A DNA stretch of 17,588 nucleotides, from NCBI GenBank assembly GCA_002373325.1, contig DFKI01000039.1, positions 1 through 17,588 of the forward strand, in the 5' to 3' direction. The position numbers and the translations under genes are program-made. A model generated the notes under the pieces. The model did not search any database. It worked only from the letters and a program-made list of their open reading frames with translations, and was not told the origin of the DNA. This document shows, piece by piece, positions 1 through 7,183 of the stretch (position 1 is its first letter; every line of letters begins with the position of its first letter). This stretch comes from Treponema sp. UBA3649 (lineage in GTDB: Bacteria > Spirochaetota > Spirochaetia > Treponematales > Treponemataceae).

Positions 1-210
1 TTCTTCACCGCTTATCAAACTGTCAGATGATTTTTGCCCGACAATCTGTTCGTTAGTGATGCCATTTTTTTCTCCTTCATGGCCGCTGTTTTTTTTAACA
101 TAGATTGCATCAAATCATCCAATTTTTCAAAACTGTTAAGCAGCCCGAATGTCGAGTTTCACATCTATTGTAAATTTCCCAAGAATTTTTCCTTGCCGGA
201 TAGGTCTTAT
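1..210 (-). pseudogene. Frameshifted remnant of a small unknown gene
   Basis: No intact gene can be read here, but three minus-strand frames join into one sensible peptide. One frame carries GKFTIDVKLDIRAA and stops at 136-138. The next carries LLNSFEKLDDLMQSMLKK over about 81-135 and then runs to a stop at 15-17. A third carries NSGHEGEKNGITNEQIVG and stays open to the window edge. The first switch is explained by one extra G in the GGG at about 142-144 and the second by one missing A in the A8 run at about 89-96. The TIDVKLDI start followed by an amphipathic helix resembles small phage-type hypothetical proteins, which is only an impression. The upstream end runs into the palindromes at 211-279, so the original start may be lost. 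An A-AAA-AAA slippery site could instead cause programmed -1 frameshifting, but the first switch argues for decay. Confidence 0.35.
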
Positions 211-239
211 GTCATTGCCGGACTTGATCCGGCAATCTC
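211..239 (+). repeat. REP-like palindrome A (GCCGG subtype)
   Basis: The element runs GTCATT-stem-loop-AATCTC. The stem ATTGCCGGA (214-222) pairs perfectly with TCCGGCAAT (228-236) around a 5-nt loop. A partial extra copy of TTGCCGGA lies at 194-201. Its ends match those of the element at 7175-7204, and its stem type matches 7036-7064, so it belongs to a dispersed family in this genome. It forms an inverted doublet with the next palindrome. Confidence 0.8.
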
Positions 240-249
240 TCCTGCAAAA

Positions 250-279
250 GGGATTCCCGCGTCGGAGCGCGGGAATGAC
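250..279 (-). repeat. REP-like palindrome B (CCCGCG subtype)
   Basis: On the minus strand this reads GTCATT-stem-CTCCGA loop-stem-AAT. The stem ATTCCCGCG (253-261) pairs perfectly over 9 bp with CGCGGGAAT (268-276). The loop is identical to that of the element at 7175-7204. It lies 27 nt past the stop codon of the minus-strand AAA-ATPase gene, and on that strand the hairpin is followed by CCCTTTTGC. It could therefore weakly terminate that transcript, although the T run is only four long. Confidence 0.8.
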
Positions 280-306
280 ATTGTTTCGTATAAGTCGAAA
301 TTAGGG

Positions 307-1878
307 CTACACCGTCTTCCACCCGACCAATCCCTTTCCGTCGCTTGAAAAAACAAGGGCAGTCTTGAACATTTTCTTTCCGCTCACCTTGAATCTGTCG
401 GAATAGCCATTCGCATCTATTTGAGTTAAACCCTCGCAGGCAACCTCATCAAAAGGCCTCCCCTTGTCCATCTTAAGCTCAAAGATAAAGACGGAATCCT
501 TTGTCGCGGCAACCACATCGCTCCTTCCCGCAACCGACTGCAGTTCGGAGACAACGCGCCAACCTGTAAGACGGAAGATTAAATGCGTCACCGACTCGTA
601 GTAATTCTCGCACATGTCCTTCTTTACGATTGTGGGCAAATCAGCAATCGCCGACTGGATTATGGAAAGGGCCTTGTCTATATTTGTGGCTGCAAGGGCT
701 TCCCGGAGATTTTCTATTGCGAGCCCCAGATCATCGTCAGGCACGGACACGAATTTGCTAAGCACAACTTCAATGAATCCCTCCTGAATTTCTTTGTTGG
801 GAAAATCAAGAGTATAGTATCCGCTTTCCTCATCAAAATCCTTTATCGTGAGGTAGCCGCTCTGGTAAATCACCGGAAGCAGGTTCTTTGAGTCCGGGTC
901 ATAGTTTTTGAAATGGTCTTCCTTCGCCTTTCTGCCGTTGATTAAATTTGCAAGCGAAAGGGGCTGGTTCTGCAAAGTCTTTACCAGAAAGGACGGTGTT
1001 CCGCTTTCAAACCAGTAGGAGCCGAATTTTTTGTCCCTAAAACATTTTAAAAGGCAGAACGGATTGTAAAGGCCAACAGACTCCGGGACGAAATGATATC
1101 CGTCATACATCTTTGCAAGCTTTTCCTTTGCCTGCTGCACGGTCAGTTTCCGCCTCTCCGAAAGTGCTTTTATCTCCGGTTCAAAATATTTTTCAAGCTC
1201 CGTCTCCGAGATTCCGCAGATTTGGGAGTAGTCCTCGGTCATGCTTATGTCGTCAAGCTGATTTAGCCCGGAGAAAATGTTCACGTGGCTCACCTTTGTG
1301 ATTCCGGTGATGAACAAAAAACGGATGTACTTGTCGCAGTCTTTCAAAGGGCTGTAGAAGGAGCGGAGTTCCTGCCGGTTCTTTTCCTCGTATTCGGTGT
1401 AGAGCGCGTCCAAAATGGGCTTGTCGTATTCGTCTATCAGGATGACCACCTGTTTCCCGGTCTGCTCGTAGGCGGTGGTGATTAAATTGTTCAGCCTTGG
1501 GGCAGAGCGTTTGTCTTCTACTTTTATATTGTAGATTTTCTCATATTTTGAAAGGATTAAGTTTTCGGCGGATTTAAGAGATTCCAAATTAGGATAGTTG
1601 TCCGCACCGAAACTGATTTTTAATACAGGATATTCAGTCCAGTCCTTTTCCAAATCTGCTATGGCAAGCCCGGTGAACAAATCTTTTTTGCCAAGAAAAT
1701 AATACTCCATTGTGGAAAGGAGGAGACTTTTCCCGAAGCGTCTGGGTCTGCTTAAAAAATACGGCTTTCCCTCGCGGGCAAGTTTGTAGACCATAGCGGT
1801 CTTGTCCACGTAAATGCAGTTTCTTCTGCGTAAGTCCTCAAAATCCTGAATGCCGATGGGCAGAAATCTTTCTTCCAT
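307..1878 (-). CDS. AAA-ATPase-like / PD-(D/E)XK nuclease-fold protein
   Basis: This 523-residue protein has the two-part build of the AAA-ATPase-like (PF09820) plus PD-(D/E)XK (PF08011) family, which is often multicopy in treponemes, Bacteroidetes and clostridia and has no proven function. The N-terminus has the family signature IGIQDFEDLRRRNCIYVDKT (8-27), then a Walker A-like RPRRFGKSLLLST (44-56) and Walker B VVILIDEYDKP (144-154). The C-terminal nuclease fold shows GRSDVV (D454) and FIFELK (E467, K469), so the catalytic D-ExK triad looks intact. I chose the ATG at 1878 because an in-frame ATG at 1887 lies inside the TATAAT box. That choice leaves no room for a leader, so the mRNA is probably leaderless. 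Length is normal and there is no frameshift. It sits between two degenerate remnants and beside REP-like repeats, which suggests an accessory island. A nuclease or mobile-element role is inference. Confidence 0.9.
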   Translation of the reverse strand: MEERFLPIGIQDFEDLRRRNCIYVDKTAMVYKLAREGKPYFLSRPRRFGKSLLLSTMEYYFLGKKDLFTGLAIADLEKDWTEYPVLKISFGADNYPNLESLKSAENLILSKYEKIYNIKVEDKRSAPRLNNLITTAYEQTGKQVVILIDEYDKPILDALYTEYEEKNRQELRSFYSPLKDCDKYIRFLFITGITKVSHVNIFSGLNQLDDISMTEDYSQICGISETELEKYFEPEIKALSERRKLTVQQAKEKLAKMYDGYHFVPESVGLYNPFCLLKCFRDKKFGSYWFESGTPSFLVKTLQNQPLSLANLINGRKAKEDHFKNYDPDSKNLLPVIYQSGYLTIKDFDEESGYYTLDFPNKEIQEGFIEVVLSKFVSVPDDDLGLAIENLREALAATNIDKALSIIQSAIADLPTIVKKDMCENYYESVTHLIFRLTGWRVVSELQSVAGRSDVVAATKDSVFIFELKMDKGRPFDEVACEGLTQIDANGYSDRFKVSGKKMFKTALVFSSDGKGLVGWKTV

Positions 1879-1885
1879 AAAAATC

Positions 1886-1894
1886 ATTATAGCA
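1886..1894 (-). promoter_or_regulatory. Extended -10 promoter, leaderless start
   Basis: On the minus strand the sequence TGC-TATAAT is an extended -10 element, ending 7 nt before the ATG at 1878. With normal spacing transcription would begin at or next to the start codon. The -35 region (TAGATT at 17-nt spacing) is weak, as is common with extended -10 promoters. The site rules out the longer start at 1887. Confidence 0.65.
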
Positions 1895-1925
1895 CGGAAA
1901 GAAAAAAAAATCTATCGACAAAATT

Positions 1926-2203
1926 TTATGCATCGAAAACAACAGCGTTGCCATCGACATTTTTAACCTTGGCCCAAAGTGAACTCAGTATTTTTTCCTG
2001 ACACTCCAAGACAGGCTTTTTAAGCACCTCTATCTCCTTTTTAATTTTCAGAACTGTTTCGGAACTGACGCTGGCAAAACATCGCCTTTACCAATTTTTT
2101 TCAGCAGCGGCTTTCTCATATTCCGCTTCGATTTCCTGTAAAGAACGCCGCCGTACACTCTGATGACATCGGTATATGGCGAGTCTAATTCGTATGCTTC
2201 AAA
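1926..2203 (-). pseudogene. Degenerate gene remnant, coiled-coil C-terminus
   Basis: This fills most of the 393-base gap between the AAA-ATPase start and the methyltransferase. One minus-strand frame reads VRRRSLQEIEAEYEKAAAEKNW, meets an in-frame TAA at 2088-2090, then continues for 53 codons including SSETVLKIKKEIEVLKKPVL and VKNVDGNAVVFDA to a TAA at 1926-1928. A second overlapping frame (2048-2203) reads FEAYELDSPYTDVIRVYGG and looks like a plausible upstream part displaced by a frameshift. Charged, heptad-like helices dominate. There is no good start codon or ribosome site. I do not recognise the family. It is on the same strand as the AAA-ATPase gene and stops about 32 nt upstream of that gene's -10 box. 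It could be two tiny genes, but a decayed single gene explains the frames better. Confidence 0.4.
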
Positions 2204-2255
2204 CTAAAATTTCCCTAAAAACCCGCAATTAAATATGCCCAAAACTTCTTTTTTG

Positions 2256-2264
2256 TGATATAAT
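2256..2264 (+). promoter_or_regulatory. Extended -10 promoter, leaderless start
   Basis: TGA-TATAAT is a consensus extended -10 ending 7 nt before the ATG at 2272. This is the same geometry as the promoter at 1886-1894. The intervening AAAGGCG looks like a weak Shine-Dalgarno but would lie upstream of the expected transcription start. A 17-nt spacer puts only a poor TGCCCA at -35. Confidence 0.65.
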
Positions 2265-2271
2265 AAAGGCG

Positions 2272-3498
2272 ATGTCTACAATTATTACAACAGAAAAAAT
2301 GGTTTTCGGGGGAGACTGCATCGGGAAAATCAGCGGGAAGACTGTTTTTGTTCCATACTCCCTGCCAGAAGAAGAGCTGGAGATTGAAATCACCAGGGAA
2401 ACAAGGGACTACTGCAACGCACGCATAGTCAAAATCATCACCCCCTCGCCGCACAGGACGGAGCCTTTTTGCCCCCACTACGGAATCTGCGGTGGATGCA
2501 CTCTCCAACATGCCGACCCGGAGTATCAGACCGAGCTAAGAAAATCGGTGCTGAAAGACGCATTTTTAAGGGAAGGACTTGACGTGCCCGAAATAAAGGT
2601 CATCGCAGGAAATCCACGCGAGTACCGCTCAAGATTTCAGTTCCACGACGGAGGACTCATGCGCCGTATGTCCAACGAGATAATTCCCATTGATTTTTGT
2701 CCATGCGCGAGTAAGGAAATCAACGCATATCTTTCGGAGACTCCATTTGAAAAAAGACCCGCCGGAAGAATCCACGTGTTCGGCTCGGAAAAATTGATTT
2801 CGCACAAGGGAATCGCGGTTGCAAGGGAAATGAGGGAAAGCGGCTCCCAGATGGAAGAAATCAGCGGAAAAAAACACGCGAAAAAAATCAGGCCAAGGTT
2901 TGAGGGCACGGTTCCGGTCGCGGAAAATCAGTGCACGGTTGAAATCAGCGGAAAAAAAATCACTTTCGACGCGCAGGGATTCTTCCAGTCGAACATGGAG
3001 GTGCTTGAAAAATCCGTCGCTCTAATCACCGGTGGACTTGAGGGCAATCACGTCCTTGACATGTACTCAGGATGCGGAACTTTCTCGGTCTTTCTCGCCG
3101 ACAGATTCAATCACGTCACGATGGTGGAGCACAACAAGGGAGCCGTTGTTTTCGCCGAGCAGAATCTTGCGGGAAAAAGCCACGAGAGCTACGGACTTTC
3201 AGGCGAGACATGGGTAAAATATCACGCGGAAAAATGCATCGCATCCCACGGTAAGTTTGACGCAGTTGTGATTGATCCACCAAGGTCCGGCATGGAAAAA
3301 TCAGTCTGCCAGTGGCTCACAAAATCCGGGATTCCGAAAATCAGAAGCGTCTCCTGCGATCCCGCGACCCTTGCCCGCGACATCCGTTTTTTACTCAGGG
3401 GCGGCTACAAGATTTCAGACCTCTATCTTTTGGACTTCTACCCGCAGACCTGCCACATAGAAAGCCTTGCATGTCTTGAGAAAACGGAGAGTCAATGA
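2272..3498 (+). CDS. 23S rRNA/tRNA (uracil-C5)-methyltransferase, TrmA/RlmD family
   Basis: This 408-residue enzyme belongs to the COG2265 family, which makes 5-methyluridine in 23S rRNA or tRNA using SAM. A TRAM-like RNA-binding domain covers about 1-57. Iron-sulfur cysteines are visible at C67, C73 and C76 (CPHYGICGGC), with C143 as the fourth. The FFQSN motif is at 237-241, SAM motif I is VLDMYSGCGTF (261-271) and IDPPRSG is at 334-340. The catalytic cysteine is C362 in SVSCDPATLARD, and the general base is E397 in HIESL. All key residues are present and the length is normal. The iron-sulfur site points to RlmC/RlmD-like members rather than classic TrmA, but the target base cannot be decided from sequence. 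The gene overlaps the next one by four bases (ATGA) and has a promoter that seems to give a leaderless mRNA. Confidence 0.93.
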   Translation: MSTIITTEKMVFGGDCIGKISGKTVFVPYSLPEEELEIEITRETRDYCNARIVKIITPSPHRTEPFCPHYGICGGCTLQHADPEYQTELRKSVLKDAFLREGLDVPEIKVIAGNPREYRSRFQFHDGGLMRRMSNEIIPIDFCPCASKEINAYLSETPFEKRPAGRIHVFGSEKLISHKGIAVAREMRESGSQMEEISGKKHAKKIRPRFEGTVPVAENQCTVEISGKKITFDAQGFFQSNMEVLEKSVALITGGLEGNHVLDMYSGCGTFSVFLADRFNHVTMVEHNKGAVVFAEQNLAGKSHESYGLSGETWVKYHAEKCIASHGKFDAVVIDPPRSGMEKSVCQWLTKSGIPKIRSVSCDPATLARDIRFLLRGGYKISDLYLLDFYPQTCHIESLACLEKTESQ

Positions 3499-5243
3499 CA
3501 AAAGAAATTTTCCGAACCCAAACATTCAGGAGATTTCTCATTTCAATATTGCTCATGCTGATTTTATGTGCCGGGACGTTATCAGCCAAATCAGTAAACC
3601 TTGCAAGACTGAGGATGAGCTGGGCCACCGCACTTCCCGGAAAAATCATCGGGCAGCCTGTAAGAAACGGCAACACCTACATCGCACTCCACGACGGCGG
3701 CGGGATAATCGCGTTCACTGAGGATGGAAAAATCCTTTGGCAAAAAAATTTCGACGAGCCGATGCAACCCAATCTTTCGGTCGGAGCGTCAGGAATGATT
3801 TACGCCGTCTCAAAAAGCGGAAAAATCTTTTTGCTAAGGTCAGACGGAAGCACGGTGTGGAGCGTGGACGTGGGATTTGAAATCATCGGAGAAGTCATGC
3901 CGGGAAGGGACGGAAGAATCTATGTTCGCGGTAAAGAATCAATCGCCTGTTACGGAAACAAGGGAATCAGGAGATGGAAGGAAGAAATCCCAGGGCAGGA
4001 CACAAGCATAGGGCTCACGGAACTGAACGAAGGCACGCTTTTGATTTTTGAGCAAAGAAGCGATACGACCGTGGCACGCACAATCACGCCATTCGGTGAG
4101 AAGACATCCGCATTTTTAATGAACGGCAAAGTGACTGATGCAAGGACAGTTCAGGAAGGATCCCTAATCTCATTCAGCGACGGCAGGGTGATTTTGGCAA
4201 CCGAAACCGACGGAAGTCTCTTCTTTGACTGGAAAATTCAGGCAGGTTCCTCCCCTCTTATCGTAACACAAGGACACAGGCCGGGAACCGCAAGCATTTT
4301 TAGTTCCTCATCATCCATGCTGATTCAGACCGCCACAGGAAAAATCATTTCAACATATCCCGAAACCAACGTTTCTGGAATAATCGGCTCTGGAAAAACA
4401 AGGCAGGGAACTTTCATCGCAGGTCTTACTTCCGCAGTATGCTATTCCGAATCTGGAGAAGAAGAATGGTCGGTCACTCTGAATCCGAAGAAAAAAATCT
4501 CCACGCTTTTTGCAACGGACAGCGGATATCTTGTACTCTGCACTTCCTCATGGACAATCGAGGGCTACAGAATAAAGCAGATTCCATATCCCGAGGATTA
4601 TATCCCGCCTGAAAGCTTCAAATCCGGCACATATTCCGCGCTCTATTCGAAAATCGACGTCACATCCACAAAAACAAAGGAAAGAATAATCAGCGAGGAT
4701 CAATTTCTTTCTATTAAACAGTCATTTTCTGAAGGTGATTTCGGAAAATTGGAAAAGGACTGGATGTCGGCTCTGGAAACGGAAATGAGGGCCATGGACA
4801 ATCAATGGTCATCCGCAATCTCCAGGACACAAACCGAGCAGTTTTTTTTCCAAAAGAACCTTGACTACGCGAGGGAAATCATAGAGCTTGCCTCAATCAG
4901 CGGAACTACGGCATTTCATGAAAATCTCTCCGTCATGCTCAGAAAAATCACCGACACCAGAAAACTTGAGTGGCTGGTAAAAGCTGCGGGAAACATGGCG
5001 ATGGACGAAAACTACACGATGCTTTACGAAATGGCAAAAATCGCGCAGAAATTCAACAAATCCGACACGCTTCTCCTCTTGATTTGCGACTCCACATACG
5101 AAATTTGCAGTTACATGGGAAGCCAGTCCTTCATTTCCCAAGGGCGGGAGGTTCTTTCCACCATGCTGAGTCCACAGTATTCGCAGCAGGTACGCTCTGT
5201 GGCAAGGTCAACGATGGAAAAACTGATGGGAAAAAAGGGATGA
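3495..5243 (+). CDS. Exported PQQ-type beta-propeller protein with C-terminal helical repeats
   Basis: This 582-residue protein starts with a signal peptide: basic FRR, then LISILLMLILCAGTLSA, with cleavage likely after A31. Residues 45-365 carry propeller repeats of the PQQ/BamB type with a recurrent x-DG-x3-W pattern: FTEDGKILW (74-82), LRSDGSTVW (114-122), CYGNKGIRRW (152-161) and a late ESGEEEW. Residues about 370-582 change to charged amphipathic helices with no propeller pattern, possibly HEAT-like or a docking arm. The start ATG overlaps the upstream stop (ATGA) and has GGAG five bases before it, so translation is coupled to the methyltransferase. The protein probably works in the periplasm, as a scaffold or envelope-assembly factor by analogy with BamB, but no treponemal function can be inferred. 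A Cys at 25 follows Leu and is a poor lipobox. Confidence 0.85.
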   Translation: MTKEIFRTQTFRRFLISILLMLILCAGTLSAKSVNLARLRMSWATALPGKIIGQPVRNGNTYIALHDGGGIIAFTEDGKILWQKNFDEPMQPNLSVGASGMIYAVSKSGKIFLLRSDGSTVWSVDVGFEIIGEVMPGRDGRIYVRGKESIACYGNKGIRRWKEEIPGQDTSIGLTELNEGTLLIFEQRSDTTVARTITPFGEKTSAFLMNGKVTDARTVQEGSLISFSDGRVILATETDGSLFFDWKIQAGSSPLIVTQGHRPGTASIFSSSSSMLIQTATGKIISTYPETNVSGIIGSGKTRQGTFIAGLTSAVCYSESGEEEWSVTLNPKKKISTLFATDSGYLVLCTSSWTIEGYRIKQIPYPEDYIPPESFKSGTYSALYSKIDVTSTKTKERIISEDQFLSIKQSFSEGDFGKLEKDWMSALETEMRAMDNQWSSAISRTQTEQFFFQKNLDYAREIIELASISGTTAFHENLSVMLRKITDTRKLEWLVKAAGNMAMDENYTMLYEMAKIAQKFNKSDTLLLLICDSTYEICSYMGSQSFISQGREVLSTMLSPQYSQQVRSVARSTMEKLMGKKG

Positions 5244-5308
5244 ACGAAGGATTAAGGAACAGAAGCAGGGAAATGAGACAAAGTTTTTATAAAATCAGGG
5301 AATAGTAC

Positions 5309-5343
5309 TTCATTTTTATTTAAAAGTGTGCTATAATTATAAT
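5309..5343 (+). promoter_or_regulatory. Promoter with tandem -10 boxes for the P83/100 gene
   Basis: Two TATAAT hexamers stand back to back at 5332-5337 and 5338-5343. The first is preceded by TGC, giving an extended -10, with a weak TTCATT at -35 after a 17-nt spacer. Transcription should start near 5344-5351, leaving a leader of roughly 35-43 nt with a strong ACGGAGG Shine-Dalgarno (5376-5382) before the ATG. The remaining 5244-5308 shows no convincing terminator for the upstream pair. Confidence 0.7.
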
Positions 5344-5386
5344 ATGGAATAAAAAAGCACCATCGGCAAGGTGAAACGGAGGATTT

Positions 5387-7033
5387 ATGAAAAAGAATAA
5401 ATGGGTGGCGGTTGCCGGTCTTTCGGCACTCGTAATTGCGACTGCGGTTGCACTGGGAGTTAATATCGATGAAATCAGGAGTACCAGCAGCGAGGTCATT
5501 CAGTTCGAGAACTATGCTGGACCCCATGCCATAATTGAATCGGCGGAGGCAATCACCGACATAGGACGTAAGTTGGGACGGCAAATTGCGACAAACGTGA
5601 ACAAATCCGCCGTATATGGAAAGAACACAAAATATGCTGTCATCCACTCCGTTACGGAAGGAGAGAACAACAAGCTGGACGCTGACATCATTCTGATTAA
5701 TGATACGGCTTCGGTTGATCACATTACGAACCTCAGACGCATCCTCATCGGATATCTGACCACGGCATACGGATACGAGACAGCCGACGCATCCACAATC
5801 GCTACATTCATCACTGTCTACAATGCGGTCTACAGACAGAACTTCGATGTTTTCAAGGCAAAATACAAGTCCCCGGTGGTTGAGAATCTTACGGCATCAC
5901 AGTGCGGTCTCAGCACAAAATGGAGCGAATGGCCCGGAAACACACAGATTGTAGTTCCGCTTTTTGATGTGAACGGTGGTCTTTCCACTGTAGACACGTC
6001 TGTAATCAGCGACACCAACGTAATCCGCTCAATGCGTGAGGAGGACGGTCTTGGTGTTGACGAGAGACAGAACATGGTGGGAATCAAGGAGCGCGAGGCA
6101 TCCAATTTTGCAAATCAGGCACAAAAAGCTGCGGAGGATGCGGCTGAAAAGAACAGACAGTTAGCACAGCAGCAGGAAGTTTCAAATCAGGCTCAGCAGA
6201 CGGCAACAAAGGCACAACAGGCAGCTCAGCAGGCACAAAAAGCGGCTGATGAAAATCCGGATGACAAAAAACTCCAGCAGAGAGCGGAAATCACAAAGGA
6301 AGCAGCTGAAAGAGCGCAGAAAACCGCCGACGAGGAAAAATCAAAGACTGAGCAGCAGAAGCAGGAAGCCAAGGAGATTGAGCAGGTTGTAACTGCGGCA
6401 CAAAACAACGCTGATAAAAAACTGGCGGAAGCAAAGAAGGAACGCACGGAAATTGCAAAGGACCAGCAGAAGCTTCTTGTACAGGCACTTGCTGAATCCA
6501 GCGACAGAAATGCGGTGGTCGGTCTCAAGATGATAGAGGGAGACGGTCAGCTCACGGGTCTCGTGAAGATTGACTCAACCACAGGCGAAATCATTAACGA
6601 ATCTCCGGTAACGGTCATACGCGGACGCACAATCATGCCGATTACGGTAAGTGACGAGGACGGGGAAAACGAAACTACGGTATCATACATGGCAATCTGC
6701 GGTGAGGACAACAGCTCAAGCAACCGTGCCGTAAGACTTTGCCTCCTTGATGCCCAGACTTTGGAGCTCCAGGCTGAAAGCAAGGAAATCGTCTCGGAGG
6801 ATTCCATACTCGTTCGCGACAAGGATGATTTCTACTGCGTAATCAGAAGCGGAAGCAACTGGGTGGTTGGTAAGTACGACGCTGATTTGAACCTCCTTTT
6901 GAAGAGCTCTGTTTCTGTAAGAAAGGACACTCCGGTTACAGTCACGGCAAAGGGTGTGGTCGCAACAACAAGCGCCGACCAGATTGTTCTTCTGAACCTG
7001 AAGGACCTGAAGCCGATTACGACACTTAAATAG
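5387..7033 (+). CDS. P83/100 family antigen (TP0486-like)
   Basis: This 548-residue protein matches the Borrelia P83/100 family (PF05262), which has a Treponema member. An export signal covers about 1-24 (hydrophobic VAVAGLSALVIATAVALG). The conserved N-terminal domain (25-215) has IQFENYAGPHA (38-48), NLRRILIGYL (115-124), FITVYNAVYR (141-150) and GNTQIVVPLF (184-193). Residues about 233-365 are an Ala/Gln/Lys/Glu-rich coiled coil, including a 14-bp DNA direct repeat at 6117-6130 and 6230-6243. Residues 370-548 are a beta-rich C-terminal domain like the family's. The ATG has GGAGG four bases upstream. The family is periplasmic or membrane-associated and immunogenic in Lyme disease; its molecular role is not established. 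This is the best taxonomic marker in the window. A hairpin at 7036-7064 begins two bases after the stop. Confidence 0.93.
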   Translation: MKKNKWVAVAGLSALVIATAVALGVNIDEIRSTSSEVIQFENYAGPHAIIESAEAITDIGRKLGRQIATNVNKSAVYGKNTKYAVIHSVTEGENNKLDADIILINDTASVDHITNLRRILIGYLTTAYGYETADASTIATFITVYNAVYRQNFDVFKAKYKSPVVENLTASQCGLSTKWSEWPGNTQIVVPLFDVNGGLSTVDTSVISDTNVIRSMREEDGLGVDERQNMVGIKEREASNFANQAQKAAEDAAEKNRQLAQQQEVSNQAQQTATKAQQAAQQAQKAADENPDDKKLQQRAEITKEAAERAQKTADEEKSKTEQQKQEAKEIEQVVTAAQNNADKKLAEAKKERTEIAKDQQKLLVQALAESSDRNAVVGLKMIEGDGQLTGLVKIDSTTGEIINESPVTVIRGRTIMPITVSDEDGENETTVSYMAICGEDNSSSNRAVRLCLLDAQTLELQAESKEIVSEDSILVRDKDDFYCVIRSGSNWVVGKYDADLNLLLKSSVSVRKDTPVTVTAKGVVATTSADQIVLLNLKDLKPITTLK

Positions 7034-7035
7034 TA

Positions 7036-7064
7036 GAGATTGCCGGGTCCAGCCCGGCAATGAC
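7036..7064 (-). repeat. REP-like palindrome C (GCCGG subtype)
   Basis: ATTGCCGGG (7039-7047) pairs perfectly over 9 bp with CCCGGCAAT (7053-7061), loop TCCAG. It starts two bases after the P83/100 stop. GAGATT and AATGAC ends place it in the same family as 211-239, in reverse orientation. No T run follows, so it is not a canonical intrinsic terminator, but the hairpin could protect the mRNA 3' end. Confidence 0.8.
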
Positions 7065-7183
7065 ACAAGCGAACCGACACATGCCATTCTCATAAACCTA
7101 AGTGTGTCATTCCCATGAACCGATTCGTGTCATTCCCATGAACCGATTCGTGTCGTTCCCATGAACCGATTCGTGTCATTCCC
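7058..7183 (+). repeat. 23-bp tandem repeat with decaying left units
   Basis: Three near-identical 23-bp units lie at 7104-7126, 7127-7149 and 7150-7172; the third has one A-to-G change. Each begins GTGTCATTCCC and ends GAACCGATTC. The unit on the left (7081-7103) keeps the same phase with 15 of 23 matches, and the one before it (7058-7080) keeps only the GAACCGA core. On the right a partial unit (7173-7183) runs directly into palindrome D, whose GTCATTCCC start is the same as the unit's start. There are no spacers between units. Confidence 0.85.

Noticed and set aside
34..348. Plus-strand open frame of 104 codons with a VIAGLDPAIS segment
   Set aside because: The segment is simply the translation of palindromes A and B; the same string turns up in spurious proteins wherever such repeats occur. 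It also overlaps the end of the AAA-ATPase gene and has no ribosome site.
1879..1887. Start of the AAA-ATPase gene at the ATG at 1887
   Set aside because: This ATG lies within the TATAAT box itself, upstream of any likely transcription start; the ATG at 1878 fits the family N-terminus.
3567..3575. Lipoprotein signal (Cys25) in the propeller protein
   Set aside because: LILC has Leu before the Cys, unlike usual lipoboxes, and a signal peptidase I site (LSA-K) follows six residues later.
5344..5380. Riboswitch in the leader of the P83/100 gene
   Set aside because: The leader is about 40 nt with one possible four-base stem (CACC/GGTG), too short for a known aptamer.
7036..7064. Intrinsic terminator after the P83/100 gene
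   Set aside because: The hairpin is strong but is followed by GACACAAGC rather than a T run, and it matches a dispersed repeat family.
7058..7183. CRISPR array
   Set aside because: The 23-bp units abut without spacers, and no cas genes are present.
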